A program made the position numbers and the translations under genes. Of a DNA stretch of 64,000 nt, positions 63,937 to 64,000 are shown piece by piece. The DNA comes from Mermis nigrescens (taxonomy: Eukaryota; Nematoda; Enoplea; Mermithida; Mermithidae). Under the pieces are notes generated by a model, which made no database searches, had not been told where the DNA came from, and saw only the letters and a program-made list of their open reading frames with translations. Location: positions 19,465,735 through 19,529,734 of the forward strand of contig JAVLUZ010000142.1 in assembly GCA_036768485.1 (NCBI GenBank). The letters are read 5' to 3'. The stretch's first letter is position 1. Each line of letters starts with the position of its first letter.

Positions 63937-64000
63937 GTAAGTTTTTATAAAAAATTAGCACATGTTTGTCATTGGAGTGTCTGACTCTATAATCAGGGTT

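Overview
The window is AT-rich invertebrate (metazoan) nuclear DNA. Small exons with mostly GT-AG introns sit in a sea of transposable elements. Two conserved nuclear genes are read by homology on the + strand. SAP18 (Sin3-associated polypeptide 18) has four exons between 20368 and 37892, with a first intron of about 13.7 kb. MED23 (Mediator subunit 23) starts at 42242; eleven exons are visible up to 63936 and it runs off the right edge. The phylum cannot be fixed from sequence alone. A few interstitial TTAGGC-like units near 22.2-22.3 kb fit a nematode but do not prove one.

Region 1-19412 is a stack of retrotransposons. A leftward Ty3/gypsy-type element (family B: 5' LTR 3965-4983, degraded gag 3391 down to 698) is cut by a leftward family A LTR (697 down to 1). 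A 14 kb rightward family A element lies at 5291-19336, with near-identical LTRs (5291-6515 and 18111-19336), a CTAT target duplication, a primer-binding site, a polypurine tract and gag-PR-RT-RNase H-IN order. It also carries a third coding region of about 3.9 kb after integrase. The N-terminal part of that region has every catalytic position of a DEDDy 3'-5' exonuclease (RNase D/WRN type); the rest I do not recognise. The element is decayed: stops, frameshifts, and two small DNA-transposon insertions with 8-bp target duplications. It and the B element both landed in copies of a small inverted-repeat MITE.

Region 19413-42241 holds SAP18. Its first intron contains a (CA)n tract, LINE 3' ends, a multi-hairpin GGCAGT element, and a set of transposons nested at least five deep at 23405-27640. 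A LINE reverse-transcriptase fragment (about 28.28-29.44 kb) and a fold-back region rich in ATGGAAAATGG-type repeats follow. SAP18 splice borders 1 and 3 show short duplications that make the junctions ambiguous.

Region 42242-64000 is MED23. Its introns are packed with hAT-type MITEs. One family with CAGTGTTTTTTTTGTA ends has 8-bp target duplications and includes a self-nested copy. The introns also hold a diverged satellite of about 175 bp, a 91-bp tandem array inside a MITE, and hAT transposase fragments. A GGCGC-GAAGC-GCC-like palindrome recurs across otherwise unrelated repeats. No tRNA, rRNA or CRISPR array was found.
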